The position numbers were made by a program, and so were the translations under genes. The notes beneath the pieces were generated by a model, which saw only the letters and a program-made list of their open reading frames with translations, made no database searches and had not been told where the DNA came from. A DNA stretch of 64,000 nucleotides from Bailinhaonella thermotolerans (lineage in GTDB: Bacteria; Actinomycetota; Actinomycetes; Streptosporangiales; Streptosporangiaceae). The stretch is taken from contig NZ_QZEY01000015.1 in assembly GCF_003594875.1 (NCBI RefSeq), forward strand, positions 144,805-208,804. Reading direction: 5' to 3'. Within the stretch, counting starts at the first letter, position 1. The number at the start of each line of letters is the position of its first letter. Positions 19,373 to 27,712 of the stretch are shown one piece after another.

Positions 19373-20152
19373 GTGAGGAGCGTGCAGCTCTACTCGCGAA
19401 CGGTCGGATCCGGGACCCCCGTCGTGCTGCTGCATGCCTTTCCGCTGTCATCGGCGATGTGGCTCGCCCAGCGGGAAGGGCTGGCGGCCTCGTGCCAGGT
19501 GATCACGCCTGACCTGCGCGGCTTCGGCGGGTCCCGGCTGGGCGACGACGAACCCTCCATTGACCACATGGCCGACGACGTGGCCGCGCTCCTGGACGCC
19601 GAGGGCGTCCCCCGCGCGGTCGTGGGCGGGCAGTCGCTGGGCGCGCACGTCGCCCTGGCCCTGGCCGCCCGGCATCCCGCCAAGGTCGCCGGGCTGATCC
19701 TGTCCGGCGCCACCGCCGAACCCGACCCGCCCGAGGCCCGGGAGGAGCGGGAACGGCTGGCCCAGGCCGTACTCGACAAGGGGTCGGCCGTGCTGCTGGA
19801 CGAATACCTCCCGAGACTGCTCGGGCGGACGACGCGTCAGCGGCGGGCCCTGGTGCAGGGGCGGGTGCGCGGGCTGGTGCAGGCGGCGCCCCCCGGCGCG
19901 GTGGCGTGGGCGCTGCGGGCGCTCGCGGCGCGGCCGGGATACGCCGACGTGCTGCGCGGGCTGGGCGTGCCGGTGCTGGTCCTGACCGGCGACGAGGACG
20001 CCGCGACGCCCGAAGGGGCCGCGCGGGAACTGGCCGGCCTGGCCTCCGACGGCCGGCTCACCGTGATCGAGAAGGCCGGGCAGCTCAGCGCGGTCGAGCA
20101 GCCCGAACTCTTCAACCAGGCGGTCGAGGGCTTCCTCAAGCACATCGAGTGA
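19373..20152 (+). CDS. Alpha/beta hydrolase with altered catalytic histidine
   Basis: A 259-residue alpha/beta hydrolase. The nucleophile elbow GGQSLGAH gives Ser88 and TGDED gives the acid (Asp207 or Asp209). The position that normally holds the catalytic His in AGHLS reads AGQLSAVEQPELF, so the base is Gln237. The fold is otherwise intact, so this may be a binding protein or use another residue. GTG 19373 has AAGGG 5 nt upstream; GTG 19382 is an alternative. A 19-bp minisatellite begins at its stop codon. Confidence 0.8.
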   Translation: MRSVQLYSRTVGSGTPVVLLHAFPLSSAMWLAQREGLAASCQVITPDLRGFGGSRLGDDEPSIDHMADDVAALLDAEGVPRAVVGGQSLGAHVALALAARHPAKVAGLILSGATAEPDPPEAREERERLAQAVLDKGSAVLLDEYLPRLLGRTTRQRRALVQGRVRGLVQAAPPGAVAWALRALAARPGYADVLRGLGVPVLVLTGDEDAATPEGAARELAGLASDGRLTVIEKAGQLSAVEQPELFNQAVEGFLKHIE

Positions 20153-20243
20153 CCGCGAGCGGATCCGGTGATCGCGAGCGCATCGAGCGATCGCGGGCGC
20201 ATCGAGCGATCGCGAGTGGACCGGGTGACCGCGAGCGGAGCCG
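20149..20243. repeat. 19-bp minisatellite, five units
   Basis: Five consecutive 19-bp units related to GTGACCGCGAGCGGATCCG start at 20149, 20168, 20187, 20206 and 20225. The array begins on the stop codon of the hydrolase gene and fills most of the gap to the convergent transporter gene. Confidence 0.8.
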
Positions 20244-20277
20244 GTGACCACGCCCGCCCGGCGCGCCGGGCGGGGCC

Positions 20278-21516
20278 TCAGGCCGCGTCCTGGCGGGGGA
20301 TGACGACCTCGCGGAGGATGAGCACGATCGCGGCGGCGATGGGGATCGCCAGCAGGGCCCCCAGGATGCCCAGCAGCGCGCCCCCGACCAGCGCCGCGAT
20401 CACCGTGAGCGCCGGGGCGACGTCCACCGAGCGCTTCATCACCCGCGGATAGATCACGTAGTTCTCGACCTGCTGGTACACCAGGAAGAAGATCGCGCAC
20501 GCGATGCCCAGCGGCGCCGACTGGAGGAACCCGACCGCCGTCACCATGACCGCGCCCAGCGTCGCGCCGACCATCGGGATCAGGTCCATGATCGCGACCA
20601 GCAGCGCGAGCGCCAGCGCGTACTTCGCCCCCGCGATGAGCAGGAACGCGTACGACACCACGCCCGCGATGACCGAGATGAGCACGTTCCCGCCGACGTA
20701 TCCGCCGATCCCGTCGAGGATCTGGTCCCCGATCAGCGCCGTGCGGCGGCGCCGGCTGCGCGGCACCAGGCGCAGGCCGTACTGCTTGATCATCGGCAGC
20801 GAGCCGAGGAAGTACAGCGTGAGCACCAGCACGGTGAACACCGAGAACACCGCGTCCAGCACCACCGCGCCCACGCCCAGGATCCCGCCGGCGACCTTCG
20901 TGCCCAGGTCGCCGCTGGCCAGGTAGGACTCGACGCGCTTGAGGATCTCGTAGTCGGCGTCGAGGCGCTTGAGCGTCTCGTTGTTCCGCAGGTCGGTGAG
21001 GTGCCCGGGCACGGACTCGATCAACTGCGTCGCCTCGGTGGTGACCGGCGGGACGATCGCCAGCCCGAAGACCACGAAGAACCCGATCACCCCGGTGAAC
21101 ACGATCGAGATCGACCAGCGCCGGGGGATGCGCCGCCGCTGCAGCCGCTCGACCACCGGGTTCAGGCCGACGGCCAGGAACATCGACACGACGATCAGCA
21201 TCAGCACGCCCGCCGCCTTGGCGAGCGACTGCACCAGCAGCCACGCGGTGAAGACCCCGAGCGCGCCCGTCAGCCCGAACAGGAACGGGCTGCGCGCGAA
21301 CGGCTTACCCGGCTCCCCGAACAGCCGCGGCGCCTCGTCCCGCTCCTGATCCCGTACGCCGGGGGAGCCCTCCCCGGTGCCGGCCCCCTCGTCCGGTACG
21401 GCGCCGCCGCCGGGCCCGGGCCCCGCGGTCTCGGGGGAGGTGGCGGGCTCAGGCCGTACGGAAGCGTGATCGGGGGCGTGATCAGGGGCGGGGGTGGCGC
21501 CGGTTTCCACAGACAC
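20278..21516 (-). CDS. AI-2E family transporter (PerM-like)
   Basis: A 412-residue membrane protein of the AI-2E exporter/PerM family. After an 80-residue disordered, Pro/Glu-rich N terminus come paired membrane helices (from FGLTGALGVFTAWLLVQSLA), a soluble helical insert, and the conserved late motif MDLIPMVGATLGAVMV and VYQQVENYVIYPRVM. Streptomyces homologues have a similar N-terminal extension. The start is a GTG at 21516 without a strong ribosome binding site; GTG 21510 is possible. The real substrate is not known for actinobacterial members. Confidence 0.85.
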   Translation of the reverse strand: MSVETGATPAPDHAPDHASVRPEPATSPETAGPGPGGGAVPDEGAGTGEGSPGVRDQERDEAPRLFGEPGKPFARSPFLFGLTGALGVFTAWLLVQSLAKAAGVLMLIVVSMFLAVGLNPVVERLQRRRIPRRWSISIVFTGVIGFFVVFGLAIVPPVTTEATQLIESVPGHLTDLRNNETLKRLDADYEILKRVESYLASGDLGTKVAGGILGVGAVVLDAVFSVFTVLVLTLYFLGSLPMIKQYGLRLVPRSRRRRTALIGDQILDGIGGYVGGNVLISVIAGVVSYAFLLIAGAKYALALALLVAIMDLIPMVGATLGAVMVTAVGFLQSAPLGIACAIFFLVYQQVENYVIYPRVMKRSVDVAPALTVIAALVGGALLGILGALLAIPIAAAIVLILREVVIPRQDAA

Positions 21517-21606
21517 GAGAAGAGCCTAGGGCCTTGATCGCCCCAGGCTCTCCTCGATTACCCGAATGCCCCGAGTGTCGCTCTCGTCAGGAGACGTGCC
21601 GTGTGG

Positions 21607-22905
21607 TTACTCCTGCCACCACTCCGAGTCGTCGTCCTTCTTGTCGTTCGCCTTGGCGGCCGGAGCGGCGGCGGCCGGCTGCTTGTCCGGGCCGCTCGCG
21701 GGGAGGGCCGGCTTGGGCGGGGCCGCGGTGACCGGCGCGGGCGCGGGCTCGGGGTCCATGCCCGGCAGCGCGGCGCCGCCGAGGAGCTGGCGGAGCTGGG
21801 CGAGGTGGCTGGTGATGCTGTCCCGCTGGCGGGTCAGGTCGTCCACCTGGCGCTGCGCGGCCGTGCGGGTGCGCTCGGCCTCGGCGCGGGCCTCGGTGAG
21901 GATGTGCTCGGCCTGCGCCTTGGCCTCGCCGAGCACCTGGTCGGCGTTCTTGCGGGCGTTGGCCAGGAGCTGCTTGGCGTGCGTGTCGGCCTCGCGGCGG
22001 GTCTGCTCGGCCTGCGCGGTGGCCTTGGTGGCCCGCTGCTCGGCGGTGGCGGCCCGCTGCTCGGCCTCGGCGACGAGCTTCTGGGTCGCGGCCTGGGCGG
22101 TGGCGTGGCGCTCGGCCTCCTGCCGCTCGGCCTCCTCGCGGCGCTGCGCGAGCTGGATCTCGAACTCGGCCTCGGCCTGCGCCCGCTGCGCCTCGCTCTC
22201 CTCCAGCACCCGCTGGGCCTGCGCCCGCATCTCGTCGGCCTGGCGCTTGGCGGTGGTGAGCACCTCGTCGCGCTCGCGCTTGGTCGAGGCGCGGAGCTGG
22301 GCGACCTCGCGCTCGGTCGTCGTGCGGAGCTTGGCGATCTCCCGCTCGGCGCCGGCGCGCTTCTCGGCCACCTCGTGGTCGGCGGCGGCGCGGAGCTTGG
22401 CGACCTCGCGCTCGGTGGTCGAGGTCAGCTCGTCGGCCTCGCGCTTGGCGGTCGAGCGGATCTCCTCGGCCTCGCGCTCGGCGGCGTTGCGCATGTCATC
22501 GGCCTCACGCGTGGCGATGGCACGCTTCTCGGCCGCCTCGTTCTCGGCGTTGGCCCGCAGCTCGGCGGCGTCCACCTTGGCCGCGGCCCGGATCTCGTTG
22601 GCCTCGGACCGGGCGGCCTGCACGAGCTCGGTGGCCTGCTCCTCGGCGAGGCGGAGAAGCTGCTCGATGCGCGCGCCGAGGCCGGAGTAGGTGGGCCGCT
22701 CCTGCTCCTGGAGCTGCCGGTGGGAGTCCGACAGGTCGCGCTGCAGCGCCGCGACCTGCTCCCGGGCCTGGCGGATCTCGGTATCGAGCTGCTTGAGGTG
22801 GTCATCGACCTGGTGCCGGTCGTAGCCGCGGAGCACCACGTCGAACTCCCGGGGGGGAGTGTCTTCGAAGAAGTTGCTGAGCTGGGCGTCGATGTCGGAC
22901 TGCAT
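21607..22905 (-). CDS. DivIVA/Scy-like polar coiled-coil protein
   Basis: A 432-residue protein that is almost wholly coiled coil (about 60-355), with heptad-rich Ala/Glu/Arg repeats such as AEREIAKLRTTTEREVAQLR. The N-terminal 40 residues read FDVVLRGYDRHQVDDHLKQL, a DivIVA-like membrane/pole targeting motif, and the C terminus is a Pro/Ala-rich acidic tail ending DDDSEWWQE. Position beside the epimerase-thiolase-MeaB genes matches Scy in Streptomyces as I recall, where it organises tip growth. It is much shorter than Scy (over 1200 residues), so it may be closer to FilP or a reduced form. Confidence 0.8.
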   Translation of the reverse strand: MQSDIDAQLSNFFEDTPPREFDVVLRGYDRHQVDDHLKQLDTEIRQAREQVAALQRDLSDSHRQLQEQERPTYSGLGARIEQLLRLAEEQATELVQAARSEANEIRAAAKVDAAELRANAENEAAEKRAIATREADDMRNAAEREAEEIRSTAKREADELTSTTEREVAKLRAAADHEVAEKRAGAEREIAKLRTTTEREVAQLRASTKRERDEVLTTAKRQADEMRAQAQRVLEESEAQRAQAEAEFEIQLAQRREEAERQEAERHATAQAATQKLVAEAEQRAATAEQRATKATAQAEQTRREADTHAKQLLANARKNADQVLGEAKAQAEHILTEARAEAERTRTAAQRQVDDLTRQRDSITSHLAQLRQLLGGAALPGMDPEPAPAPVTAAPPKPALPASGPDKQPAAAAPAAKANDKKDDDSEWWQE

Positions 22906-23119
22906 GAGGCTCGATCCTGGGTTGACGAGACGGCTACGCGTGAGGGACTGGGGCTGGAGTTACCGAAAGCGCGAGCCCTGGAGGGGCACATCCGGTGCTA
23001 GGCAGCGTACTCCGCTGATGCCGTGTTGGAGGCTCCTATTGGCTTCCTGCGTGGCTTGTCGCGAATATGTAGTTGTGGGGGCTCACCATGCGATCTTCGC
23101 AGAATCGGCCCCCATCAGG

Positions 23120-23548
23120 TCAAGACTCCTCAGGGGCCGCCTGGACGAGTTCTGTCAGGACGCCGCCCATGTCCTTGGGGTGCAGGAACGCGATCGAGGA
23201 GTTCATGGAACCGTGGCGCGGGCGCTCGTCGATCAGCCGGATGCCCTCCCCGCCGATCGTCCGGAGCGCGTCCTCCACGTCGGGGACCCCGAACGCCACG
23301 TGGTGCACCCCCTCGCCGCGCTTGGCCAGGAACTTGCCGACCGGGGTGTCGGGTCCCAGCGGCTCCAGGAGCTGGATGTAGGACCCGCCGCCGGGCGCGT
23401 CGGCGATGTGCAGCATGGCCTCCTTGACGCCCTGCTCCTCGTTGACCTCCCGGCTCACCACGCGCAGGCCGAACTTCGACTCGTAGAAGGCGATCTTCTC
23501 CTCGATGTCGTGGCAGGCGATGCCCACGTGATCGATGCGCAGAAACAT
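23120..23548 (-). CDS. mce: Methylmalonyl-CoA epimerase
   Basis: A 142-residue vicinal-oxygen-chelate protein that interconverts (2S)- and (2R)-methylmalonyl-CoA (and probably ethylmalonyl-CoA). Metal ligands are in [16 protein letters not shown] and the C-terminal GVLTEL. Length is normal. It is divergent from the thiolase gene with a 118-bp gap that should hold both promoters. GAGGAG precedes ATG 23548 on the minus strand. Confidence 0.92.
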   Translation of the reverse strand: MFLRIDHVGIACHDIEEKIAFYESKFGLRVVSREVNEEQGVKEAMLHIADAPGGGSYIQLLEPLGPDTPVGKFLAKRGEGVHHVAFGVPDVEDALRTIGGEGIRLIDERPRHGSMNSSIAFLHPKDMGGVLTELVQAAPEES

Positions 23549-23666
23549 CCGCTGTCTCCTCTCGCTCGTAGTCGTGGTCGCCGCCGGGAGCCCTCCGGCG
23601 GGATCCGGGTCCGCTGTGGGTATGTTGGCAAACGTCGCCGTTGCTTGTGTCAGGGAGGCCCCGAGA

Positions 23667-24848
23667 ATGTCCGGTTCCGTCATCGTCGCCGGTGCCCGCA
23701 CCCCCATCGGAAAGCTCCTCGGAGCGCTTTCCGGTCATTCCGCCGTGGACCTCGGCGCCGTCGCCATCAAGGCCGCCCTCGAGCGCGCGGGCGTGGCGCC
23801 GGACCAGGTGCAGTACGTCATCATGGGCCAGGTGCTCCAGGCCGGGGCGGGCCAGATCCCCTCGCGCCAGGCCGCGGTCAAGGCGGGCATCCCGATGACC
23901 GTCCCGAGCATCACGATCAACAAGGTGTGCCTGTCCGGCCTGGACGCGATCGCGATGGCGGACCAGCTCATCCGCGCGGGCGAGTTCGACATCGTGGTCG
24001 CCGGCGGCATGGAGTCGATGACGAACGCCCCGCACCTCCTGCCCGGCCTGCGCAAGGGCGTCAAGTACGGCGCCGCCGAGATCCTCGACTCCATGGCGTA
24101 CGACGGCCTGTTCTGCGCGTTCGAGAAGCGCGCGATGGGCGAGTCCACCGACCACTACAACGCCCGCCTGGGGATCGGCCGCGCCGAGCAGGACGTGTTC
24201 TCGGCCCGCTCCCACAGGCTCGCGGCGGAGGCGATCAAGAACGGCGTGTTCGACGACGAGATCGTCCCGGTCGAGATCCCGCAGCGCAAGGGCGACCCGC
24301 TGCTGTTCGCCACCGACGAGGGCGTGCGCGCGGAGACCACCGCCGAGGTGCTGGCCAAGCTGCGCCCGGCGTTCGGCCCCGACGGCACGATCACCGCGGG
24401 CTCGGCCTCCCAGATCTCCGACGGCGCGTGCGCGGTCGTGGTGATGTCCAAGGCCAAGGCCGAGGAGCTGGGCCTGCCGTACCTCGCGGAGATCGGCGCG
24501 CACGGCAACGTCGCCGGGCCCGACGCCAGCCTCCAGTCCCAGCCGGCGAACGCGATCAAGCACGCCCTGGCCAAGGACGGCCTGACCGTGGACGACCTGG
24601 ACCTGATCGAGATCAACGAGGCGTTCGCCAGCGTCGTCCTCCACTCCGTCAAGGAGCTGGGCGTGGACATCGAGAAGGTCAACGTCAACGGCGGCGCGGT
24701 CGCGCTCGGCCACCCGATCGGCGCCTCCGGCGCCCGCATCGTGCTCACCCTCGCCCACGAGCTCAAGCGGCGCGGCGGCGGCGTGGGCGCGGCGGGCCTG
24801 TGCGGCGGCGGCGGCCAGGGCGACGCCCTCATCCTGCGCGTGGGCTGA
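23667..24848 (+). CDS. Acetyl-CoA C-acetyltransferase (thiolase)
   Basis: Biosynthetic-type thiolase of 393 residues that condenses two acetyl-CoA to acetoacetyl-CoA or runs in reverse. The acylated Cys88 lies in [10 protein letters not shown], His349 in [10 protein letters not shown] and Cys379 in CGGGGQG. GGGAGG precedes ATG 23667. The stop overlaps the MeaB start (TGATG), a link between acyl-CoA breakdown and mutase repair. Together with the 3-hydroxybutyryl-CoA dehydrogenase at 15774 it would give C4-CoA precursors. Confidence 0.94.
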   Translation: MSGSVIVAGARTPIGKLLGALSGHSAVDLGAVAIKAALERAGVAPDQVQYVIMGQVLQAGAGQIPSRQAAVKAGIPMTVPSITINKVCLSGLDAIAMADQLIRAGEFDIVVAGGMESMTNAPHLLPGLRKGVKYGAAEILDSMAYDGLFCAFEKRAMGESTDHYNARLGIGRAEQDVFSARSHRLAAEAIKNGVFDDEIVPVEIPQRKGDPLLFATDEGVRAETTAEVLAKLRPAFGPDGTITAGSASQISDGACAVVVMSKAKAEELGLPYLAEIGAHGNVAGPDASLQSQPANAIKHALAKDGLTVDDLDLIEINEAFASVVLHSVKELGVDIEKVNVNGGAVALGHPIGASGARIVLTLAHELKRRGGGVGAAGLCGGGGQGDALILRVG

Positions 24849-25765
24849 TGGACGTCGCAGACCTCGTCGAACGCGCGAGGCGGGGCCACCCCCGGGCGGT
24901 GGCCCGCCTCATCTCCCTGGTGGAGGACGCCTCGCCGGAGCTCCGCGAGGTGATGGCGGCGCTGGCGCCGCACACGGGCAGGGCCCGCGTGATCGGCCTG
25001 ACCGGCTCGCCCGGCGTGGGCAAGTCCACGACCACGGCGATGCTGGTCCGGGCGCTGCGCGGGCAGGGCCGGCGGGTCGGGGTGCTCGCCGTGGACCCGT
25101 CCTCGCCCTTCACCGGCGGGGCGCTCCTGGGCGACCGGGTGCGCATGCAGGACCACGCCACCGACGACGGCGTCTTCATCCGCTCGATGGCCAGCCGGGG
25201 GCACCTCGGCGGCCTCGCGTGGGCGACCCCGCAGGCCCTCCGCGTGCTGGACGCGGCGGGCTGCGAGGTGATCCTCGTCGAGACGGTGGGCGTGGGCCAG
25301 GCCGAGGTGGACATCGCGGGCCTGGCCGACACGACGCTCGTGCTGGTCGCGCCGGGGATGGGCGACAGCATCCAGGCCGCCAAGGCGGGCATCCTGGAGA
25401 TCGCGGACGTGTTCGTGGTGAACAAGGCCGACCGCGAGGGGGCCCAGTCCACGGTCCGCGACCTGCGGAACATGGTCGCGCTGGCCACGCGGGACTGGAA
25501 GCCGGCCATCGTGCCGACCGTGGCCGCGCGCAACGAGGGCGCGGACGACCTGGTCCAGGCCCTCGACAAGCATCAGGCCTGGCTGGAGGAGTCGGGCGAG
25601 CTCCAGCGCCGCCGCCTGGCGCGGGTGCGCGACGAGATCGAGGCCATCGCCCTCACGTCGCTCCGGGTGGACCTCCGCGACGACGGCCGCCTGGACACCC
25701 TCGCCGACCGGGTCCTGGCGGGCTCCCTCGACCCCTACACGGCGGCCGACGAGCTCCTGGCCTGA
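24848..25765 (+). CDS. meaB: MeaB/ArgK-type GTPase chaperone of B12 mutases
   Basis: A 305-residue G3E-family GTPase that loads, protects and reactivates adenosylcobalamin mutases. Walker A GSPGVGKS is at 53-60, with DPSSP, the switch region ETVGVGQAEVDIA and the guanine motif NKAD. No cobalamin domain is fused. It is translationally coupled to the thiolase and could serve the mutases at 9062 and 29398. Confidence 0.93.
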   Translation: MDVADLVERARRGHPRAVARLISLVEDASPELREVMAALAPHTGRARVIGLTGSPGVGKSTTTAMLVRALRGQGRRVGVLAVDPSSPFTGGALLGDRVRMQDHATDDGVFIRSMASRGHLGGLAWATPQALRVLDAAGCEVILVETVGVGQAEVDIAGLADTTLVLVAPGMGDSIQAAKAGILEIADVFVVNKADREGAQSTVRDLRNMVALATRDWKPAIVPTVAARNEGADDLVQALDKHQAWLEESGELQRRRLARVRDEIEAIALTSLRVDLRDDGRLDTLADRVLAGSLDPYTAADELLA

Positions 25766-25782
25766 CTCCTGGCCTGACCTCC

Positions 25783-25830
25783 GCCCGCCGTACGGCTCCC
25801 GCGGGCCTTCCCGGGAGCCGTACGGCGGGC
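25783..25830 (+). terminator. Strong GCCGTACGGC-type terminator after meaB
   Basis: Perfect 18-bp arms GCCCGCCGTACGGCTCCC (25783-25800) and the complement (25813-25830), 17 bp after the meaB stop, with a 12-nt loop. Same arm core as at 11679 and 27565. Confidence 0.8.
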
Positions 25831-26004
25831 GCGGCCGTCTCTCCCGCCCCTCGGGTGGCCCCGTAGCCCCCGGGGGCCGCACGGGCGCGCCTGCGGCCGT
25901 ACGCGAAGAATTTCCGGCTCGGCGGGAAATGGTGGGCTTCCTCGACACATAGGGAGGGTGTCCGTATCCCGCTGAGTGAGGAGAATCAGTCGTGGGAACC
26001 GCCC

Positions 26005-26547
26005 ATGGATGATGACCGGGAGGCCTTCGAGGCCGTCTACCGGGCCGCGTACCCCGCGATCACCGCCTACGCCGCACGCAGATGCGACTCGCCGCAGGAC
26101 GCGGCGGACGTGGTGGCGGAGACCTTCGCCATCGCCTGGCGGCGCGTGCGTGACATGCCCGCGGGGGATGAGGCCACGCTGTGGCTGTACGGCGTGGCCA
26201 GGAACGTCCTCGCCAACCACCGGCGAGGCGAGGGGCTGCGCAGGGCGCGGAACGTGGCGCTCGACACCGAGATGGCGAGCCTGTACGCGGGCGCGCCCGA
26301 CGGGACGGCCGAGATGAGCGCGATCGGGCAGGCGTTCCGGTCGCTCTCCGAGGACGACCGCGAGCTGCTGTCGCTGGTCGCCTGGGAGGGCCTGGACCGC
26401 GAGGAGATCGCCACCGCGCTCGGGGTGTCGCGCAACGCCGTCCGCATCCGCCTGTACCGCGCCCGCAGGCGCTTTTCCCAGGCCCTGGCCCAGGCCGGGG
26501 TCCACACGACGGAGAGCCGGCTGATCCCGGCTGGGAGGTCACTGTGA
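26005..26547 (+). CDS. ECF-type RNA polymerase sigma factor
   Basis: A 180-residue sigma-70 family protein with regions 2 and 4 only. Region 2 is AFEAVYRAAYPAITAYAARR followed by DAADVVAETFAIAWRR; region 4 is LSLVAWEGLDREEIATALGV with SRNAVRIRLYRARRR. Its stop overlaps the next gene (GTGA), the usual layout for an ECF factor and its membrane anti-sigma partner. The promoter it recognises is not visible to me. Confidence 0.9.
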   Translation: MDDDREAFEAVYRAAYPAITAYAARRCDSPQDAADVVAETFAIAWRRVRDMPAGDEATLWLYGVARNVLANHRRGEGLRRARNVALDTEMASLYAGAPDGTAEMSAIGQAFRSLSEDDRELLSLVAWEGLDREEIATALGVSRNAVRIRLYRARRRFSQALAQAGVHTTESRLIPAGRSL

Positions 26548-27479
26548 TCAACGACGACCGCACCACGACCCTGCTGGGCCCGCTCGCCCGCGTCGCCCCG
26601 GGGGCGCGCGGCCTGGACGCCTCCACACCGGGGGCCGGCGAGCTGCTGGACTCGATCATGACGGCCGCGCCCGTGCCCGCCGCGGCCCGGCGCCCCCGGT
26701 ACGGCCTGCGGCGCCTCGCGGTGGGGCTGGCCGCGGCGGCCGTGCTCGCGGGCGGCATCGTGGTCGGGCCGAGCCTGCTGGAGGACGGCGGCGGCGCGAC
26801 GTCGTACGCCAGCTCCGAGATCGACGTCCGGCGGGAGGGGGACGAGTACGTCGCCCTGATCAAGGACCCGTACGCCGACGCGGGCAAGTACCAGAAGGCG
26901 TTCGAGGCCGTCGGCATGAACGTCGAACTGCTCGTCGTCCCCGTGTCGCCGAGCCGCGCCGGCAAGGTGGTGGAGTTCGGCCGCGAGACGACCGGCGACC
27001 ACGAGAACGGGCGCGAGTGGACCACCGGGATGGTGGACGCCCAGGGCCGCGACTGCCGCGCCGGGCAGGGGGACTGCCGCCTCCTGCTCCGCTTCCCGGC
27101 GATCGAGGGCGGCAAGACCGTCGTCAAGCTGGGCCGCGAGGCCCGGCCGGGGGAGACCTACGACAGCCCCGGCCGCGCCGTGAAGGAGGGCGAGGACCTC
27201 GCCGGGGCCGACGTGTACGCCCGCAAGGTCTCCGACGTCGTGGCGCAGGCCCGCGAGCGGGGGGTGAGCGTCGAGTACGGCCTGCTGATCCCGCACGGCC
27301 CCGACAAGGGCTACCACGTGGACCCGATCACCCCGGACCGGGTGGGCGGCGACTGGACGGTCTGGGAGGCCGAGTCGGTCAAGGACGGCACGGTCCGGCT
27401 GCTGGTCACCCGCGAGCGCCTGGACTACAACCCGGTCTACGGCATGGACCTGCAGGAGAACGGCCGCCCCAAGCCGTGA
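26544..27479 (+). CDS. Membrane-anchored partner of the ECF sigma factor
   Basis: A 311-residue protein with a 55-residue cytoplasmic part, one membrane helix (about 57-76, LRRLAVGLAAAAVLAGGIVV) and a 230-residue extracytoplasmic domain. GTG 26544 has GGGAGG upstream and overlaps the sigma gene stop. Topology and coupling suggest an anti-sigma regulator, but it lacks the HxxxCxxC zinc motif, so this is inference. The outer domain contains one nearby cysteine pair (DCRAGQGDC). Confidence 0.6.
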   Translation: MINDDRTTTLLGPLARVAPGARGLDASTPGAGELLDSIMTAAPVPAAARRPRYGLRRLAVGLAAAAVLAGGIVVGPSLLEDGGGATSYASSEIDVRREGDEYVALIKDPYADAGKYQKAFEAVGMNVELLVVPVSPSRAGKVVEFGRETTGDHENGREWTTGMVDAQGRDCRAGQGDCRLLLRFPAIEGGKTVVKLGREARPGETYDSPGRAVKEGEDLAGADVYARKVSDVVAQARERGVSVEYGLLIPHGPDKGYHVDPITPDRVGGDWTVWEAESVKDGTVRLLVTRERLDYNPVYGMDLQENGRPKP

Positions 27480-27564
27480 CGGCCGGGCCGTGACGCCGGA
27501 GCCGTGACGGCCGGACCGGGGGCCTCCTGAGATCCGGCACGGCTCTCGCTCCGGCACGGCTCTC

Positions 27565-27608
27565 GATCCGGTACGGCTCCCGCCGGCGCGCGGGAGCCGT
27601 ACCGGATC
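27565..27608. terminator. Bidirectional terminator between convergent genes
   Basis: A perfect 18-bp stem, GATCCGGTACGGCTCCCG (27565-27582) with its complement (27591-27608), and an 8-nt loop. It lies midway between the anti-sigma-like gene and the convergent mutase gene. Confidence 0.8.
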
Positions 27609-27712
27609 CGCGGCCCGCTCGACGGGCGGGACGCGGACGGCGAGAGCGCGGGGCGCGTCTCCCGCCCCGGCGTACGGGGACCGCCGGGGCGGGAGACGCG
27701 CGTGACGGGAGG

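Noticed and set aside
25921..26004. Autoregulated ECF promoter (GGAAC/CGTC type) before the sigma gene
   Set aside because: GGGAAAT is present at about 25924 but no matching -10 element lies at the right spacing.
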